Below, in pieces: positions 18,797-29,416 of a DNA stretch of 64,000 bases (position 1 is its first letter; each line of letters starts with the position of its first letter). Both the position numbers and the translations under genes were made by a program. Origin of the DNA: FEN-1073 sp963780865 (GTDB lineage: Bacteria > Chloroflexota > Anaerolineae > Anaerolineales > RBG-16-64-43); NCBI GenBank assembly GCA_963780865.1, contig CAWADT010000006.1:1-64000 (forward strand), given 5' to 3'. Below the pieces are notes generated by a model that was not told the DNA's origin, ran no database searches, and was given only the letters and a program-made list of their open reading frames with translations.

Positions 18797-19804
18797 TCAC
18801 CCCTGGGGCAGGTACCTCCGGAATTGTTCCATTTGATGCAGGGCCAACTCGGCGCCCAGCGCCAGGCAGGCGACCGGCTCCTCCGCCAGGTAGGCCGGGA
18901 TGCCCGTGGCGTTGGTCAAGTACCGGTCTATCCCGCGCAGGAGCGCGCCCCCGCCGGCGAGCATGATCCCGCGGTCGATGATGTCCGAGGTCAATTCCGG
19001 GGGTGTGCGTTCCAGAGTGTAGCGCACGCAGCCCACGATTTCCGCGAGCGGCTCTTCCAGCGCCTCAACCACATCGGCCGAGGTGACGGTTATCGTGCGG
19101 GGCAGGTTGTTGATCTGATCGCGCCCCTGGATCTCGAGGCTTTCGTTGGGATCCACCGGGAGGGCGGCTCCAATGCGGAGCTTGATGTCCTCGGCGACCA
19201 TCTCGCTGATCACCACGCCGTATTTCCGGCGGATGTAGGCCGCGATGGTTTCATCCAGCCGCCGTCCGCCCATGCGGATGGTATTGGACACCACCGGCCC
19301 GTTCATGGTGATCACCGAACTCTCGGCCACCCCGCCTCCCAGGTACGCCACCATATTCCCGGAGGGAGTTGAGATCGGCAGTCCAGCGCCGACTGCGGCG
19401 GCCAGCGTGCGCTGGATGAGAAAAACTTCGCGGCACCCGGCCCGCAGCACGGCTTCGCTGGCCGCCCGGCGCTCGACACTGGTGATCCCGTACGGAACGG
19501 TGACCATCGCCCGCGGTTTGAACGGCGTGATCGAGCCGCACACTTTGCGCAGGAACCAGGTGAGCAGCACCTGGGCCACTTCGAAATCGGCGATCGCGCC
19601 GTCCTGCATCGGGTGAACCACTTCGTAACCTTCCGGCACTCGGCCGAACATGTGGCGGGCTTCCTCGCCCACTTCGACCACTTTCTGGGCGTCGGAATCG
19701 ATTACGACCGTCGTCGGTTCGCTCAGGACAATCTGCCCGCCCTCGGCGATGACGGTGTTCACCGTGCCCAGGTCAATTCCCAATTCCTTATAAAAAAGCG
19801 CCAT
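18797..19804 (-). CDS. MreB-like actin-family protein with altered catalytic motifs
   Basis: A 335-aa MreB homologue of full length. The phosphate-1 loop ELGIDLGTVNT (about 8-16), the central helices and the C-terminal adenosine motif GIMLAGGGALLRGID are intact. Two catalytic regions differ from canonical MreB: the usual LIEEPMAAAIG reads LIQRTLAAAVG, and the phosphate-2 loop VVDIGGGTTE reads VAYLGGGVAE, removing the hydrolytic Glu and the metal-associated Asp. It may bind nucleotide without normal hydrolysis and act as a scaffold or regulator of another filament. It stands alone, not with mreCD. AAGGAGG lies upstream. The motif comparison was done by eye. Confidence 0.88.
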   Translation of the reverse strand: MALFYKELGIDLGTVNTVIAEGGQIVLSEPTTVVIDSDAQKVVEVGEEARHMFGRVPEGYEVVHPMQDGAIADFEVAQVLLTWFLRKVCGSITPFKPRAMVTVPYGITSVERRAASEAVLRAGCREVFLIQRTLAAAVGAGLPISTPSGNMVAYLGGGVAESSVITMNGPVVSNTIRMGGRRLDETIAAYIRRKYGVVISEMVAEDIKLRIGAALPVDPNESLEIQGRDQINNLPRTITVTSADVVEALEEPLAEIVGCVRYTLERTPPELTSDIIDRGIMLAGGGALLRGIDRYLTNATGIPAYLAEEPVACLALGAELALHQMEQFRRYLPQG

Positions 19805-19903
19805 GATCTGTCGAATCGCCCTCCTTGTGGGCGGTTATGCCTTTACATCCGAAGGAGCAATTGTACACTATTCGAAAAATAGGGGAAAAATGATTAACCG
19901 GGT

Positions 19904-20053
19904 GTTGAAAAAACCATCGAAGGTGGTCGAGTAGCGGTGTTTGCGTATCGAGACCACCGGATATCAGCGGGATCTCGATCCGCCCGCGAACAACGCGGGC
20001 TACCCCGGCCTCGCTCCGCGAAGCGGGGCGGGGCTCGACCGGTTTTTTTCAAC
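19904..20053 (+). repeat. MITE-like element with terminal inverted repeats (family E)
   Basis: About 150 bp bounded by GTTGAAAAAACC and GGTTTTTTTCAAC. Inside the ends, GGTCGAG and CTCGACC pair, and an internal palindrome joins GGTGGTCGAG to CGAGACCACC. No coding capacity. Confidence 0.65.
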
Positions 20054-20068
20054 AACCTATTAAAAGAA

Positions 20069-20095
20069 CCGACGCGGTCTTCAAGACCGCGTCGG
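20069..20095 (-). terminator. Intrinsic terminator of the thioesterase gene
   Basis: A perfect 13-base inverted repeat, CCGACGCGGTCTT / AAGACCGCGTCGG. On the minus strand it is followed by TTCTTTT, and it sits 8 bases after the thioesterase stop. The same arms recur at 60834-60860. Confidence 0.75.
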
Positions 20096-20102
20096 TCTGA
20101 AT

Positions 20103-20966
20103 CTATCCGTTTTGGATATCGTGGATGATTTGGGCGGGCGGCGCGGTCGGATGGCCTTCCAGATTTAGGTGGACGCCGGTAGAGTAATCCCTGGCCAACA
20201 ATCGATCGTCGGACGCTCGGTGCGCTTCGATCAACCAGGTGCCGCCAAGCCGGCGGGCTTCGATCAGCCGGCTGGTGAGCCGGACGACCTCGTTTCCCTT
20301 TGGAAGGCAGAGGATTTCGGCGTGATGCCGCGTTTGGAGCGTGAACACTCCGGCGGCCAGCCAGCGCGCGAGGGGCCAGCCCGCCTGGGCCGAGGCGTCG
20401 TGGATGCTTTCTTCAAACCATTCAAACAGCGCTTGCGGGTGGACGCGCCCGGTGGGATCCACTTCCTTCAATTCGATTTTATGCTCGCGGCGATACTCCC
20501 GCGCGGGCGGGAGGACCGCCGGCGCGTCGAAGCCCCGCGGCAGGGCGATTGCCTCGGCCGGGAAATCCGCCAACATTTCCACGCTGATTTCGGAGGGAGC
20601 GTCGTCCTTTCGGTGAATGCGGCTCCAAATCCCCATGCCGCGGAAAAGAACCGGAGTCGTTTCGCTTCCAGTCCCCGCGAGGCGGGGGCGAATATCAAAC
20701 CCGAAGACCGGATGCAGACGATCGGACTGCGCGAGCCAGAGATGTGCTTCTACGGTTTCCCCAAACGCCGCCGGCCGCCGGTATTCGAGGATCATGCTTT
20801 GCGGTTCCCATCGAAATTCACCCTCGCTGCGCCAGTCGGCGCCGCATCCGCGGCGGGCTAGACCATCGGCCAGGGCATGCTCGAAGTAACTGACGTAGAC
20901 CGCGTTATTCACATGGCCGTAGCTGTCACAATCGCTGGGCCGGATCTGCAACGGAAGGATCTTCAT
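20103..20966 (-). CDS. Double-hotdog acyl-CoA/acyl-ACP thioesterase
   Basis: A 287-aa protein with two hotdog folds. The first starts LQIRPSDCDSYGHVNNAVYVSYFEHA, the classic 4-hydroxybenzoyl-CoA thioesterase signature with catalytic Asp and His-Val-Asn-Asn. The second (about residue 165 on) begins HKIELKEVDPTGRVHPQALFEWFEE, a diverged copy. The two-domain length matches plant/bacterial acyl-ACP thioesterases, which release fatty acids by hydrolysing a thioester. Acyl-chain preference cannot be read. It is monocistronic, with a clear terminator. Confidence 0.82.
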   Translation of the reverse strand: MKILPLQIRPSDCDSYGHVNNAVYVSYFEHALADGLARRGCGADWRSEGEFRWEPQSMILEYRRPAAFGETVEAHLWLAQSDRLHPVFGFDIRPRLAGTGSETTPVLFRGMGIWSRIHRKDDAPSEISVEMLADFPAEAIALPRGFDAPAVLPPAREYRREHKIELKEVDPTGRVHPQALFEWFEESIHDASAQAGWPLARWLAAGVFTLQTRHHAEILCLPKGNEVVRLTSRLIEARRLGGTWLIEAHRASDDRLLARDYSTGVHLNLEGHPTAPPAQIIHDIQNG

Positions 20967-21115
20967 CGTCGGGTTTTCCTGCTCTCTCTTTAGCGCCGTG
21001 GGTGAATTGTATCAACCCTCGCCCGCGGTCAAGCGAGGAACGGCCGACGGCGGCGGTTTTCCTGGCATCCGCTCTTGCGGGCGCCCGAGGAGCCGGACCT
21101 TCTGCGCGGGGCAAA

Positions 21116-21832
21116 TTAAAACGATGTGCCATTAACCAACGTCCAGAAGATGACCGGGCCCCAAGAAGAACGAGTGCCTTTCAGTAATAGTCCCACAAGT
21201 AATCCGATGAAAAACATTATTAACACATTGGGGATGGCGCCCAATCCATAGAAGAAGATATTAAACAGATGCGGCAATGCCCAGAGGATCGAGGTAATAA
21301 ATACTCCCCGCGAAAAAATCCCCGCTTGGCCTCCAAGCGAATTATCAAAAGCGAGGATCAAATACACGACAAAGATGGCTTCTCCCGGGCCGTAGGCCAA
21401 CAAAGCGGAAATCGCTGCAAGCATGTTCCAAGGTTGAGGCAGGCTTAAGGATTGAGTGAAGGCCGGCACTTCTCCCATAAAACGTCCGCCCATGAGCTTT
21501 CCGGAAAGAAAAATTCTTACCCCCGCCAGAAGCATCGCCAAAAGGATTCCCAGGATGAGGCTAACTGTTCGATGTTGCCATTTGGCGGGAGCGGCAGTTT
21601 TATTTTTCAATCGAAAAAATAGGAAGACCGCTGGAAGATCCATAGCCAATTGTCCGATCGTTCCGACAACGTAAATGTGATTTGTTAAATAATCCTTTGA
21701 TCCATGAAGGAAGAGCGCCGGCCAGAGCAATACCAGGGCGGAAATCAAAAGCGATAATCCATAAACTACGAGGGGAAAAAGAAGCGAATATTTCGTTGGG
21801 GCCGCTTGTATTTGGCTTGGGTCGTCCTTCAT
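21116..21832 (-). CDS. Multi-pass membrane protein, CPBP-protease-like
   Basis: A 238-aa protein with about seven hydrophobic helices. The last third shows a pattern reminiscent of CPBP/CAAX-protease-like proteins: AYGPGEAIFVV (one Glu where EExxxR is usual), WALPHLFN (His), then FFIGLLVGLLL and WTLVNGTSF. The canonical double Glu and Arg are not all present, so catalytic activity is doubtful. The ATG at 21832 is favoured by GAGG a few bases upstream. Function unknown. Confidence 0.6.
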   Translation of the reverse strand: MKDDPSQIQAAPTKYSLLFPLVVYGLSLLISALVLLWPALFLHGSKDYLTNHIYVVGTIGQLAMDLPAVFLFFRLKNKTAAPAKWQHRTVSLILGILLAMLLAGVRIFLSGKLMGGRFMGEVPAFTQSLSLPQPWNMLAAISALLAYGPGEAIFVVYLILAFDNSLGGQAGIFSRGVFITSILWALPHLFNIFFYGLGAIPNVLIMFFIGLLVGLLLKGTRSSWGPVIFWTLVNGTSF

Positions 21833-21905
21833 CCTATACCTCATGGTGATAAGCGCCGGCTTCTGGTTTAGGCGGCCGTGTTATCCTGTGAACTTCGGCC
21901 TTGAG

Positions 21906-22535
21906 TCAACCGGTTTCCGGCAAGCCGTCAAAAAAATCCACGACCCCCGTTTCCAGTGCATACTCGGCGGCTACGATCCGAAGCTCGTCGTTGTGGATGC
22001 GTTGCTCGAGGATCGGTGAATCCTGCCGCAGACGGTTTATCGAAGCGCGGATGTTCGTGCGAACGGCTTGCCGTACCAGTTCATCCGGATTGTGGCGGAG
22101 CTCAGAATCCGGCAACCTTTCAACGGAAGGCCGGATCCGATCTATGATCGAACGGAGATTCGGCGATAAGTTGTCCGTCGGATGCTCAATTTCGCTAAGG
22201 GCGGCCAGGACGGCTCCGCAATGTGAATGGCCCAGAACGACGATCAGCCGGGTGCCGAACCGTTCCGCCGCGTACTCGACGCTGCCGGTTTGGGAGGGAG
22301 TGACGATATTCCCCGCCACGCGGACGACAAAAAGGTCCCCCGGGCCCTGGTCGAAGATGATTTCCACCGGCACCCGCGAATCGGAACACCCGAGAACTAC
22401 GGCGAACGGCGATTGCCCCGCCACCAATTCGCTGCGTCTTGAGCAGATTGAGACTGTGCTACGGATCGGCGCGTCCGACACAAAACGCCGATTCCCCTCC
22501 CGCAGGCGTTCCAGCGCTTCCTGCGCCGATGGCAT
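21906..22535 (-). CDS. Beta-class carbonic anhydrase
   Basis: A 209-aa enzyme interconverting CO2 and bicarbonate. Zinc ligands are visible as VVLGCSDSRVP (Cys with the Asp-Arg dyad) and GHSHCGAV (His and Cys). GDLFVVRVAGN is the family core strand. The ATG at 22535 follows GGAGGTGAATACACC; the frame extends upstream to 22610 but adds residues unlike the family. It is the gene after the F1 ATPase genes in transcription direction, 314 bases beyond atpC, with no sign of coupling. Confidence 0.93.
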   Translation of the reverse strand: MPSAQEALERLREGNRRFVSDAPIRSTVSICSRRSELVAGQSPFAVVLGCSDSRVPVEIIFDQGPGDLFVVRVAGNIVTPSQTGSVEYAAERFGTRLIVVLGHSHCGAVLAALSEIEHPTDNLSPNLRSIIDRIRPSVERLPDSELRHNPDELVRQAVRTNIRASINRLRQDSPILEQRIHNDELRIVAAEYALETGVVDFFDGLPETG

Positions 22536-22849
22536 TATGGTGTATTCACCTCCGCAGGATCCTCTGCCCAACATCCTCGAGAACGCGTTCCATCGGAAAA
22601 TCGATTTCATAGCATTCCAGGATGCGAGGCATTGTTCTCCATGAAACTACTCAGGTATGGTTTTCCATTTATTCATGGAAAATTCAGATTATTTTCGCAA
22701 AGCCGAGATTGGGAAGGCGGAGGATACCCCGGCATAAAAAAGATGGGTGGGGAGGCTGGTGGCCTTCTATTGCTCAGGGGTAAGCAATAACTGCTGCGAT
22801 GATGCCGTTTCGATGGCGGCCGCGTAAACCTTCCACTCGCGCGCCCGAC
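22536..22849. other. Spacer between atpC and the carbonic anhydrase
   Basis: No gene was recognised; a 161-codon minus frame here is the shadow of atpC. The ribosome-binding site of the carbonic anhydrase lies at its left end. Confidence 0.3.
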
Positions 22850-23263
22850 TCACCCCTTGCGATATTTCCGCGCCGCGTCCAGCCGCAGCTGCGAGCGGCG
22901 CAGGGAGGTCATCGCCTTGAGGTAGGCCTCGTTGGTCTGGTCCGGCGCGTGCTTGAGCATTTCCTCGGCCCGCGCCTTGGCCGCCTCGGCCCGCGCCACG
23001 TCGATCTCCTCCACCCGTTCGCCCACGTCCGCCAGCACCGTCACCGCGTCCGGCAGCACCTCCATGATCCCGCCCGCGATCGCGAAGGCTTCCTCCCGGC
23101 CGGCTTGCTTTACCACCAGCACGCCGTAGGTGAGCGAAGTCAGGAGCGGCGTATGGTGCGGAAAAATCCCGAGCAGACCTTCGCTGCCGGGGGCGACGAC
23201 CATATCCGCGTCCCCGGAGAAGAGCGATCGATCCTGGCTGACGATATCGCAATGGATGGGCAA
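22850..23263 (-). CDS. atpC: ATP synthase F1 epsilon subunit
   Basis: A 137-aa epsilon subunit: N-terminal beta-sandwich (DIVSQDRSLFSGDADMVVAPGSEG...IFPHHTPLL) and a C-terminal helical hairpin (about 90-135) that in homologues regulates F1. The start is a TTG at 23263, supported by AAGGA eight bases upstream and by the family N-terminus; no ATG fits. It is the last gene of atpA-G-D-C; a palindromic repeat separates it from atpD. Confidence 0.93.
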   Translation of the reverse strand: MPIHCDIVSQDRSLFSGDADMVVAPGSEGLLGIFPHHTPLLTSLTYGVLVVKQAGREEAFAIAGGIMEVLPDAVTVLADVGERVEEIDVARAEAAKARAEEMLKHAPDQTNEAYLKAMTSLRRSQLRLDAARKYRKG

Positions 23264-23281
23264 GTTCGAGTCCTTTTTATT

Positions 23282-23374
23282 CCCTCATCCCGTCGGGAGA
23301 GCACCGACTCCCTTCTCCCAGCGCCTGCCCCTGCGAAGCGGGGGTATGGTGGGAGAAGGGTTGGGGATGAGGGG
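23282..23374 (+). repeat. CCCTCATCC/GGATGAGGG palindromic repeat (family C), copy 1
   Basis: Nested inverted repeats: CCCTCATCCC ... GGGATGAGGGG on the outside and CCCTTCTCCCA ... TGGGAGAAGGG inside. A second copy is at 27847-27936. It lies in the atpD-atpC spacer, so it is probably transcribed as an mRNA hairpin. Confidence 0.65.
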
Positions 23375-23376
23375 TG

Positions 23377-24774
23377 TTACCCCGCCATCTGCTTGGCCTT
23401 GGCCTGGGCGTCCTCGATCGTGCCGACCATGATGAAGGCGCTTTCCGGAAGCGCGTCGTGCGCCCCGTCGAGGATTTCGCGGAACCCGCGGATCGTGTCG
23501 GCCAGCTTCACGTAGGCGCCCTTGAGGCCGGTGAACTTCTCGGCCACGAACATCGGCTGGGAGAAAAAGCGCTCGATCTTGCGCGCGCGCGAGACGATCA
23601 GCTTGTCCGCTTCGCTCAGCTCGTCGATCCCCAGGATCGCGATCAGGTCCTGCAGATCCTTGTAGCGCTGCAGCACGCGCTGCACTTCGCGCGCGGTGGA
23701 ATAATGGTCCGGGCCGACGATCTTCGGATCGAGAATGCGCGAGGTGGAAGCGAGCGGGTCCACCGCCGGGTAGATCCCCTTGTCCACGATCGAGCGCTCC
23801 AGCGCGATGGTCGCGTCTAAATGGGTGAAGGTGGCCACCGGCGCGGGGTCCGAGTAGTCGTCGGCCGGTACGTAGACCGCCTGCATCGAGGTGATCGAGC
23901 CGCGTTTGGTCGAGGTGATCCGCTCCTGCAATTCGCCCATCTCGGTGGAGAGCGTGGGCTGGTAGCCCACCGCCGAAGGCATGCGCCCCAGCAGCGCCGA
24001 GACCTCCGAGCCGGACATGCTGAAGCGGAAGATGTTGTCGATGAACAGCAGCACGTCGCGCCCCTGGTCGCGGAAGTATTCCGCCATGGTCAGGCCCGTC
24101 AACGCCACGCGCAGACGCACGCCCGGCGGCTCGTTCATTTGACCGAATACCAGCACCGTGTCCTTGAGCACTCCGCTTTCGAGCATCTCGCGGTAAAGCT
24201 GCGTGCCCTCGCGGGTGCGCTCGCCCACGCCGGCGAACACCGAGTTGCCCTGGTGCACGGTTGCAATCGAGCGGATGAGCTCCTGGATGATGACCGTCTT
24301 GCCCACGCCGGCGCCCCCGAAAATGCCCGTCTTCCCGCCCTTGGTAAACGGCGCGATCAGGTCGATCACTTTCAGCCCGGTCTCGAATACCTGAACCCGG
24401 GTGGATTGCTCCTCGAAGGCCGGGGCGGGGCGGTGGATCGGATACTGCTCGCGGGCGTGCACCGGGCCGAGATTGTCGATCGGCTCGCCCAGCACATTGA
24501 ATATCCGCCCGAGCGTGGCTTCCCCGACCGGGACGCGCAGCGAAGCGCCGGTGGCGGCGGCCGGCAATCCGCGCCGCAGTCCGTCGGTGGAGTCCATCGC
24601 CACGCAGCGCACCCAGTTGCCGCCCATCTGCTTCTGCACTTCCAGCATCAGGCGGCCGCCTCCCTCGCGGATCACTTCCACCGCTTCGTAAATATCGGGG
24701 AGCCGGCCGGCCGGGAACTCGCAGTCCACCACGCCGCCCAGAATTTGCACGATCTTTCCGTCTGCTTTAGTCAT
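23377..24774 (-). CDS. atpD: ATP synthase F1 beta subunit
   Basis: A 465-aa catalytic subunit. Walker A GGAGVGKT, GERTREGT (catalytic Glu and Arg), DVLLFIDNIFRF (Walker B) and the ALLGRMPSAVGYQPTL signature are intact. The C-terminal domain has the DELSEAD relative of the DELSEED lever. AAAGGATC precedes the ATG at 24774; an in-frame extension to 24816 adds non-family residues. It lies between atpG and atpC in the usual order. Confidence 0.97.
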   Translation of the reverse strand: MTKADGKIVQILGGVVDCEFPAGRLPDIYEAVEVIREGGGRLMLEVQKQMGGNWVRCVAMDSTDGLRRGLPAAATGASLRVPVGEATLGRIFNVLGEPIDNLGPVHAREQYPIHRPAPAFEEQSTRVQVFETGLKVIDLIAPFTKGGKTGIFGGAGVGKTVIIQELIRSIATVHQGNSVFAGVGERTREGTQLYREMLESGVLKDTVLVFGQMNEPPGVRLRVALTGLTMAEYFRDQGRDVLLFIDNIFRFSMSGSEVSALLGRMPSAVGYQPTLSTEMGELQERITSTKRGSITSMQAVYVPADDYSDPAPVATFTHLDATIALERSIVDKGIYPAVDPLASTSRILDPKIVGPDHYSTAREVQRVLQRYKDLQDLIAILGIDELSEADKLIVSRARKIERFFSQPMFVAEKFTGLKGAYVKLADTIRGFREILDGAHDALPESAFIMVGTIEDAQAKAKQMAG

Positions 24775-24868
24775 GCCTGATCCTTTGAAAATGCTCTGTA
24801 TATCCACGGAGTACACGGAAAATTATTAAGTTCTTCTTCGTGCTTTTCGTGTCCTTCGTGGATTTTCT

Positions 24869-25763
24869 TCATCCCACCCGTCCTGCTCCTTGCGCGGCGA
24901 GTGCCTCCGTGCCGGCGGCGATGTCGAGCAAATCGCCGGTGATGCTTTCCTGGCGCGCCTTGTTGTACTCCAATTGCAATCCGCCGATCAGTTCGCCCGC
25001 GTTCTCGGTGGCGTTGCGCATCGTCACCATCCGCGCCGCGTGTTCGCTGGCCAGGCTCTCGAGGATCGATTTCATAAACCTCGACCGAAACCAGATGATG
25101 GATCGCGGTGTCAAGCAGTTGGGTTTGGCCGGGCTCGAATAAATACACCGGCCTGGCGCCGCCGGGGGCTTCCTCCGCCGGCGCCGCCAGACCCGAGAGG
25201 GGCAGAAGCTGCTGCACGGCGGTTTGCTGGTGGATCAGATTGATGAATTGGGTGAAGACGATGAAGACTTCGTCGGCTTTGCCTTCGGCATATTCTTCGA
25301 TCGCCAACCGCCCGATCGGCGAAAGGTCCGCGTAGGAGGGGGCGGGCGGCAGGTTGCTGAATTCGGCGGTGATGGGCACGCCCGCGCGGCGGAGCATCTC
25401 GCGTCCTTTGCGGCCGATGACGATGTAATGGACGGTAGCCTGCGAATCCGCGAAGGTGCTCAGCGCCCGGCGCACGACGCTCGCATTGTAGGCGCCCGCC
25501 AGCCCGCGGTCGCCGCTGACTACGATCGCCAGGATGTTTCGTACCGGCGCGCGCGGCGTAAGCATCGGGTGCTTGATCGTGTTGCGCCGGCCGGCCAGAT
25601 GCCCCAGCACCTCGAGCGCTTTGGTCGCGTAGGGCCTCGTGGCCAGCACCGCCGCCTGCGCGTGGCGTACTTTGCTCGCGCTCACCGTTTGCAGCGCGCG
25701 GGTCACTTGGGCGATGTTCCGGACGCTCCGGATGCGGAGCCGCATTTCGCGGAGGGAGGCCAT
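24869..25763 (-). CDS. atpG: ATP synthase F1 gamma subunit (frameshifted)
   Basis: The central rotor shaft of F1. The N-terminal coiled coil (MASLREMRLRIRSVRNIAQVTRALQTVSASK) and Rossmann-like middle (VVSGDRGLAGAYN) are intact for about 230 residues. The reading frame then fails at 25070-25072: the strongly conserved C-terminal helix SLASEHAARMVTMRNATENA is encoded in the next frame and ends at 24869. Removing one A (minus strand, AAA run) restores a normal subunit. Loss of gamma would abolish ATP synthase, so an assembly error is more likely than real inactivation. Confidence 0.9.
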
Positions 25764-25838
25764 CGGCTATCCCGCTCCGCGGGAGGAAAAAATCACGACA
25801 GCTTGCAGCGAAGGCTTCCGGCCGGTATGGATTGGCTG

Positions 25839-25971
25839 GGTGCGGAAAAACAAAAAGGATGTCATTGCGAGCGACCGAAGGGAGCGAAGCAATCTGGTTT
25901 TCGCGTCAGAAAAATCAGATTGCTTCGTCGCTTCGCTCCTCGCAATGACAAAGTCTGACATTTTCCGCACC
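25839..25971 (+). repeat. Palindromic element with extended inverted ends (family B), copy 2
   Basis: Outer ends GGTGCGGAAAA (25839-25849) and TTTTCCGCACC (25961-25971). The inner core (25861-25949) has near-perfect arms, GTCATTGCGAGCGACCGAAG paired with its complement ending CTCGCAATGAC. It lies between atpA and atpG, so the mRNA carries a large hairpin. Confidence 0.75.
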
Positions 25972-26007
25972 ATGTTTGGGATCCTGTGCGCATCATCATG
26001 CGGTCGC

Positions 26008-27669
<1,662 letters not shown>

Positions 27670-28094
27670 CGAGGAACCTATGGTCGAATTGAAATTCTCC
27701 CTATGTGGGATTATCTTGGCATGCCCTTGGACCACAATCCTTTATACGCGGATTTCGCCGATTTTTCGGATTTCTAAGAATTCATATATCTACTCAGCCC
27801 AACCCAAGCTGGAAGGAATATCACGGGATTGATGCCCGGTTTTTCTCTCCCTCATCCGGCCTTCCCCCCGGAAAATCACCAAGGGTCCGGCCACCTTCTC
27901 CCAGCATAAGCCGGGAGAAGGACGGGATGAGGGGAAAGGCTGAGTAGTTACGAATTCATTTAAAATTGTTTTCCCGCGCCCGCCCTCGCGCAGCGGGGGA
28001 AATCCGTTTCTTTCCGGTACTCCGCGTACTGCATTTTCCAAGTTGAGTCATTGCCACTTACTTTGTATGGTGGTCGGTCAACCGCTCCATCGGA
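27670..28094. other. Spacer upstream of atpA with dispersed repeats
   Basis: This contains a TACGCGGATTTC-type repeat (about 27748-27775, family D) and a CCCTCATCC-type palindrome. No atpH, atpF, atpE or atpB remnant was found, and no clear promoter. Confidence 0.45.
27847..27936 (+). repeat. CCCTCATCC/GGATGAGGG palindromic repeat (family C), copy 2
   Basis: Same nested arrangement as 23282-23374: CCCTCATCC ... GGATGAGGGG outside and CCACCTTCTCCCA ... GGGAGAAGG inside. Confidence 0.6.
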
Positions 28095-29165
28095 TTACGC
28101 CGTCAGCGAGGCGGCCGTGACGGCGTCCAGTTTGCGCAAAACCGCCGTCACCAGTTTCAACGCCGCGTCGTAATCGTCGCGGTGAATGATGCTTGAGTGA
28201 GAATGGATGTGGCGGGCCGGAACGCCGAGCACAACGGTGGGCACGCCGACTTTATGCAGATGGATGGCCGCGCCGTCGGTGGCGCCGCCCTCCATGGCCG
28301 AAACCTGCAGCGGGAGCCCCAGGTCGCGCGCGGTGTCCATCAACAGATCGCGCAGCTTCAGGTTGGGGATCATGCGCGCGTCGTAGAGCAGCACCGACGG
28401 TCCCTTGCCGAGTTTCACCGCCGACTGGTCCTCGGTGATCCCCGGCACGTCGCCGGCGATGTCGGATTCGAGCACGATGGCGGCGTCCGGATCGACGGCT
28501 TCCACGCTGGTGGTGGCGCCGCGCACGCCCACTTCCTCCATCACGGTTGCCACGCCGCAGACGGTGTTGGGATGGCCCGCGGTCTTAAGCGCTTCCAGCG
28601 TCTGGATCATGAGCGCTACGCCGACCCGGTCGTCGAACGCCTTGGATAGGTAGGTTTTGCCGCCGGAAAGAACAGCGAAGCCCGCCTGCGGAATGACCGG
28701 ATCGCCGGGACGCACGCCGGCCTGCTCGACTTCCTCCTTGGAGGTGGCTCCGATGTCGATGTACATATCTTTCTTGGGCACAACTTTTTCGCGCTCGTCG
28801 GCCGGCAGCAGGTGCGGCGGCTTGGCGCCGATCACGCCCTGCACGTCGCCCCTGGCGGTTTGAACGATCACGCGCTGCCCCAGGAGCACCTGGTCGAACC
28901 ATCCGCCCAGGGGGACGAACTTGAGAAAGCCCTCCTTGGAGATCAGCTTGACCATGAACCCGATCTCGTCCATGTGGCCCGCGATCATGATCACCGGAGC
29001 TTTGGCGGCGCCGGTCTGCCGGCAGATCAGGCTGCCGATCTTGTCTTTTTCGATCGTCCCGAGGCCTGTTAAGCGTTTTTCGACCAGGGCGCGGATTTCG
29101 GCTTCATGCCCCGAAACGCCCGAAGCTTCGGTGAGCTCCTTAAGAAGAAGGGTTGTCGAATCCAT
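28095..29165 (-). CDS. M42-family metallo-aminopeptidase
   Basis: A 356-aa dinuclear metallopeptidase. AGHMDEIG (first metal His/Asp), AFDDRVG (bridging Asp), VMEEVGVRG (catalytic Glu and metal Glu), ESD and HSHSSIIHRDD (final His) appear in the right order and spacing. M42 enzymes form large tetrahedral cytosolic complexes that trim peptides from the N-terminus. The start MDSTTLLLKELTEASG is typical. A partial duplicate of this gene lies at 30665-30863. Confidence 0.94.
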   Translation of the reverse strand: MDSTTLLLKELTEASGVSGHEAEIRALVEKRLTGLGTIEKDKIGSLICRQTGAAKAPVIMIAGHMDEIGFMVKLISKEGFLKFVPLGGWFDQVLLGQRVIVQTARGDVQGVIGAKPPHLLPADEREKVVPKKDMYIDIGATSKEEVEQAGVRPGDPVIPQAGFAVLSGGKTYLSKAFDDRVGVALMIQTLEALKTAGHPNTVCGVATVMEEVGVRGATTSVEAVDPDAAIVLESDIAGDVPGITEDQSAVKLGKGPSVLLYDARMIPNLKLRDLLMDTARDLGLPLQVSAMEGGATDGAAIHLHKVGVPTVVLGVPARHIHSHSSIIHRDDYDAALKLVTAVLRKLDAVTAASLTA

Positions 29166-29297
29166 GGGAGGAATCCTCCAGAGAGTTGGGGAATGTTATC
29201 CCAACGGGTGTGTTTTGTCTAGCAAAGCGAGTCGGAAGCAGAGTTCCCGGCGGATGCGCTTGCGCCGGTCCGCGACCCGGACATTCATTGAACCGGC

Positions 29298-29327
29298 TTG
29301 TTGGGCTTCGAATAGGATGGTTATAAT
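29298..29327 (+). promoter_or_regulatory. Promoter of glycosyltransferase copy 1
   Basis: TTGTTG (29298-29303), an 18-base spacer and TATAAT (29322-29327). The same arrangement, with TTGTCG and TATAAT, is kept upstream of copy 2 at 30887-30916, which supports it by conservation between duplicates. Confidence 0.55.
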
Positions 29328-29416
29328 GAAAATCATCGCGCTGAGGTGGAGGATGGGATCGAAAATGTTTCCTAAAAGGAATCGAGACAAAAATCCCCTC
29401 CGATAACTGGGATGGA

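Noticed and set aside
24771..24868. Apparent extension of the gamma subunit to 330 residues
   Set aside because: This is read-through in the wrong frame after the insertion at 25071; the conserved C-terminus lies in the other frame and ends at 24869.
25060..25080. Programmed ribosomal frameshifting in atpG
   Set aside because: There is no slippery heptamer with a downstream structure, and similar breaks occur in many unrelated genes in this window.
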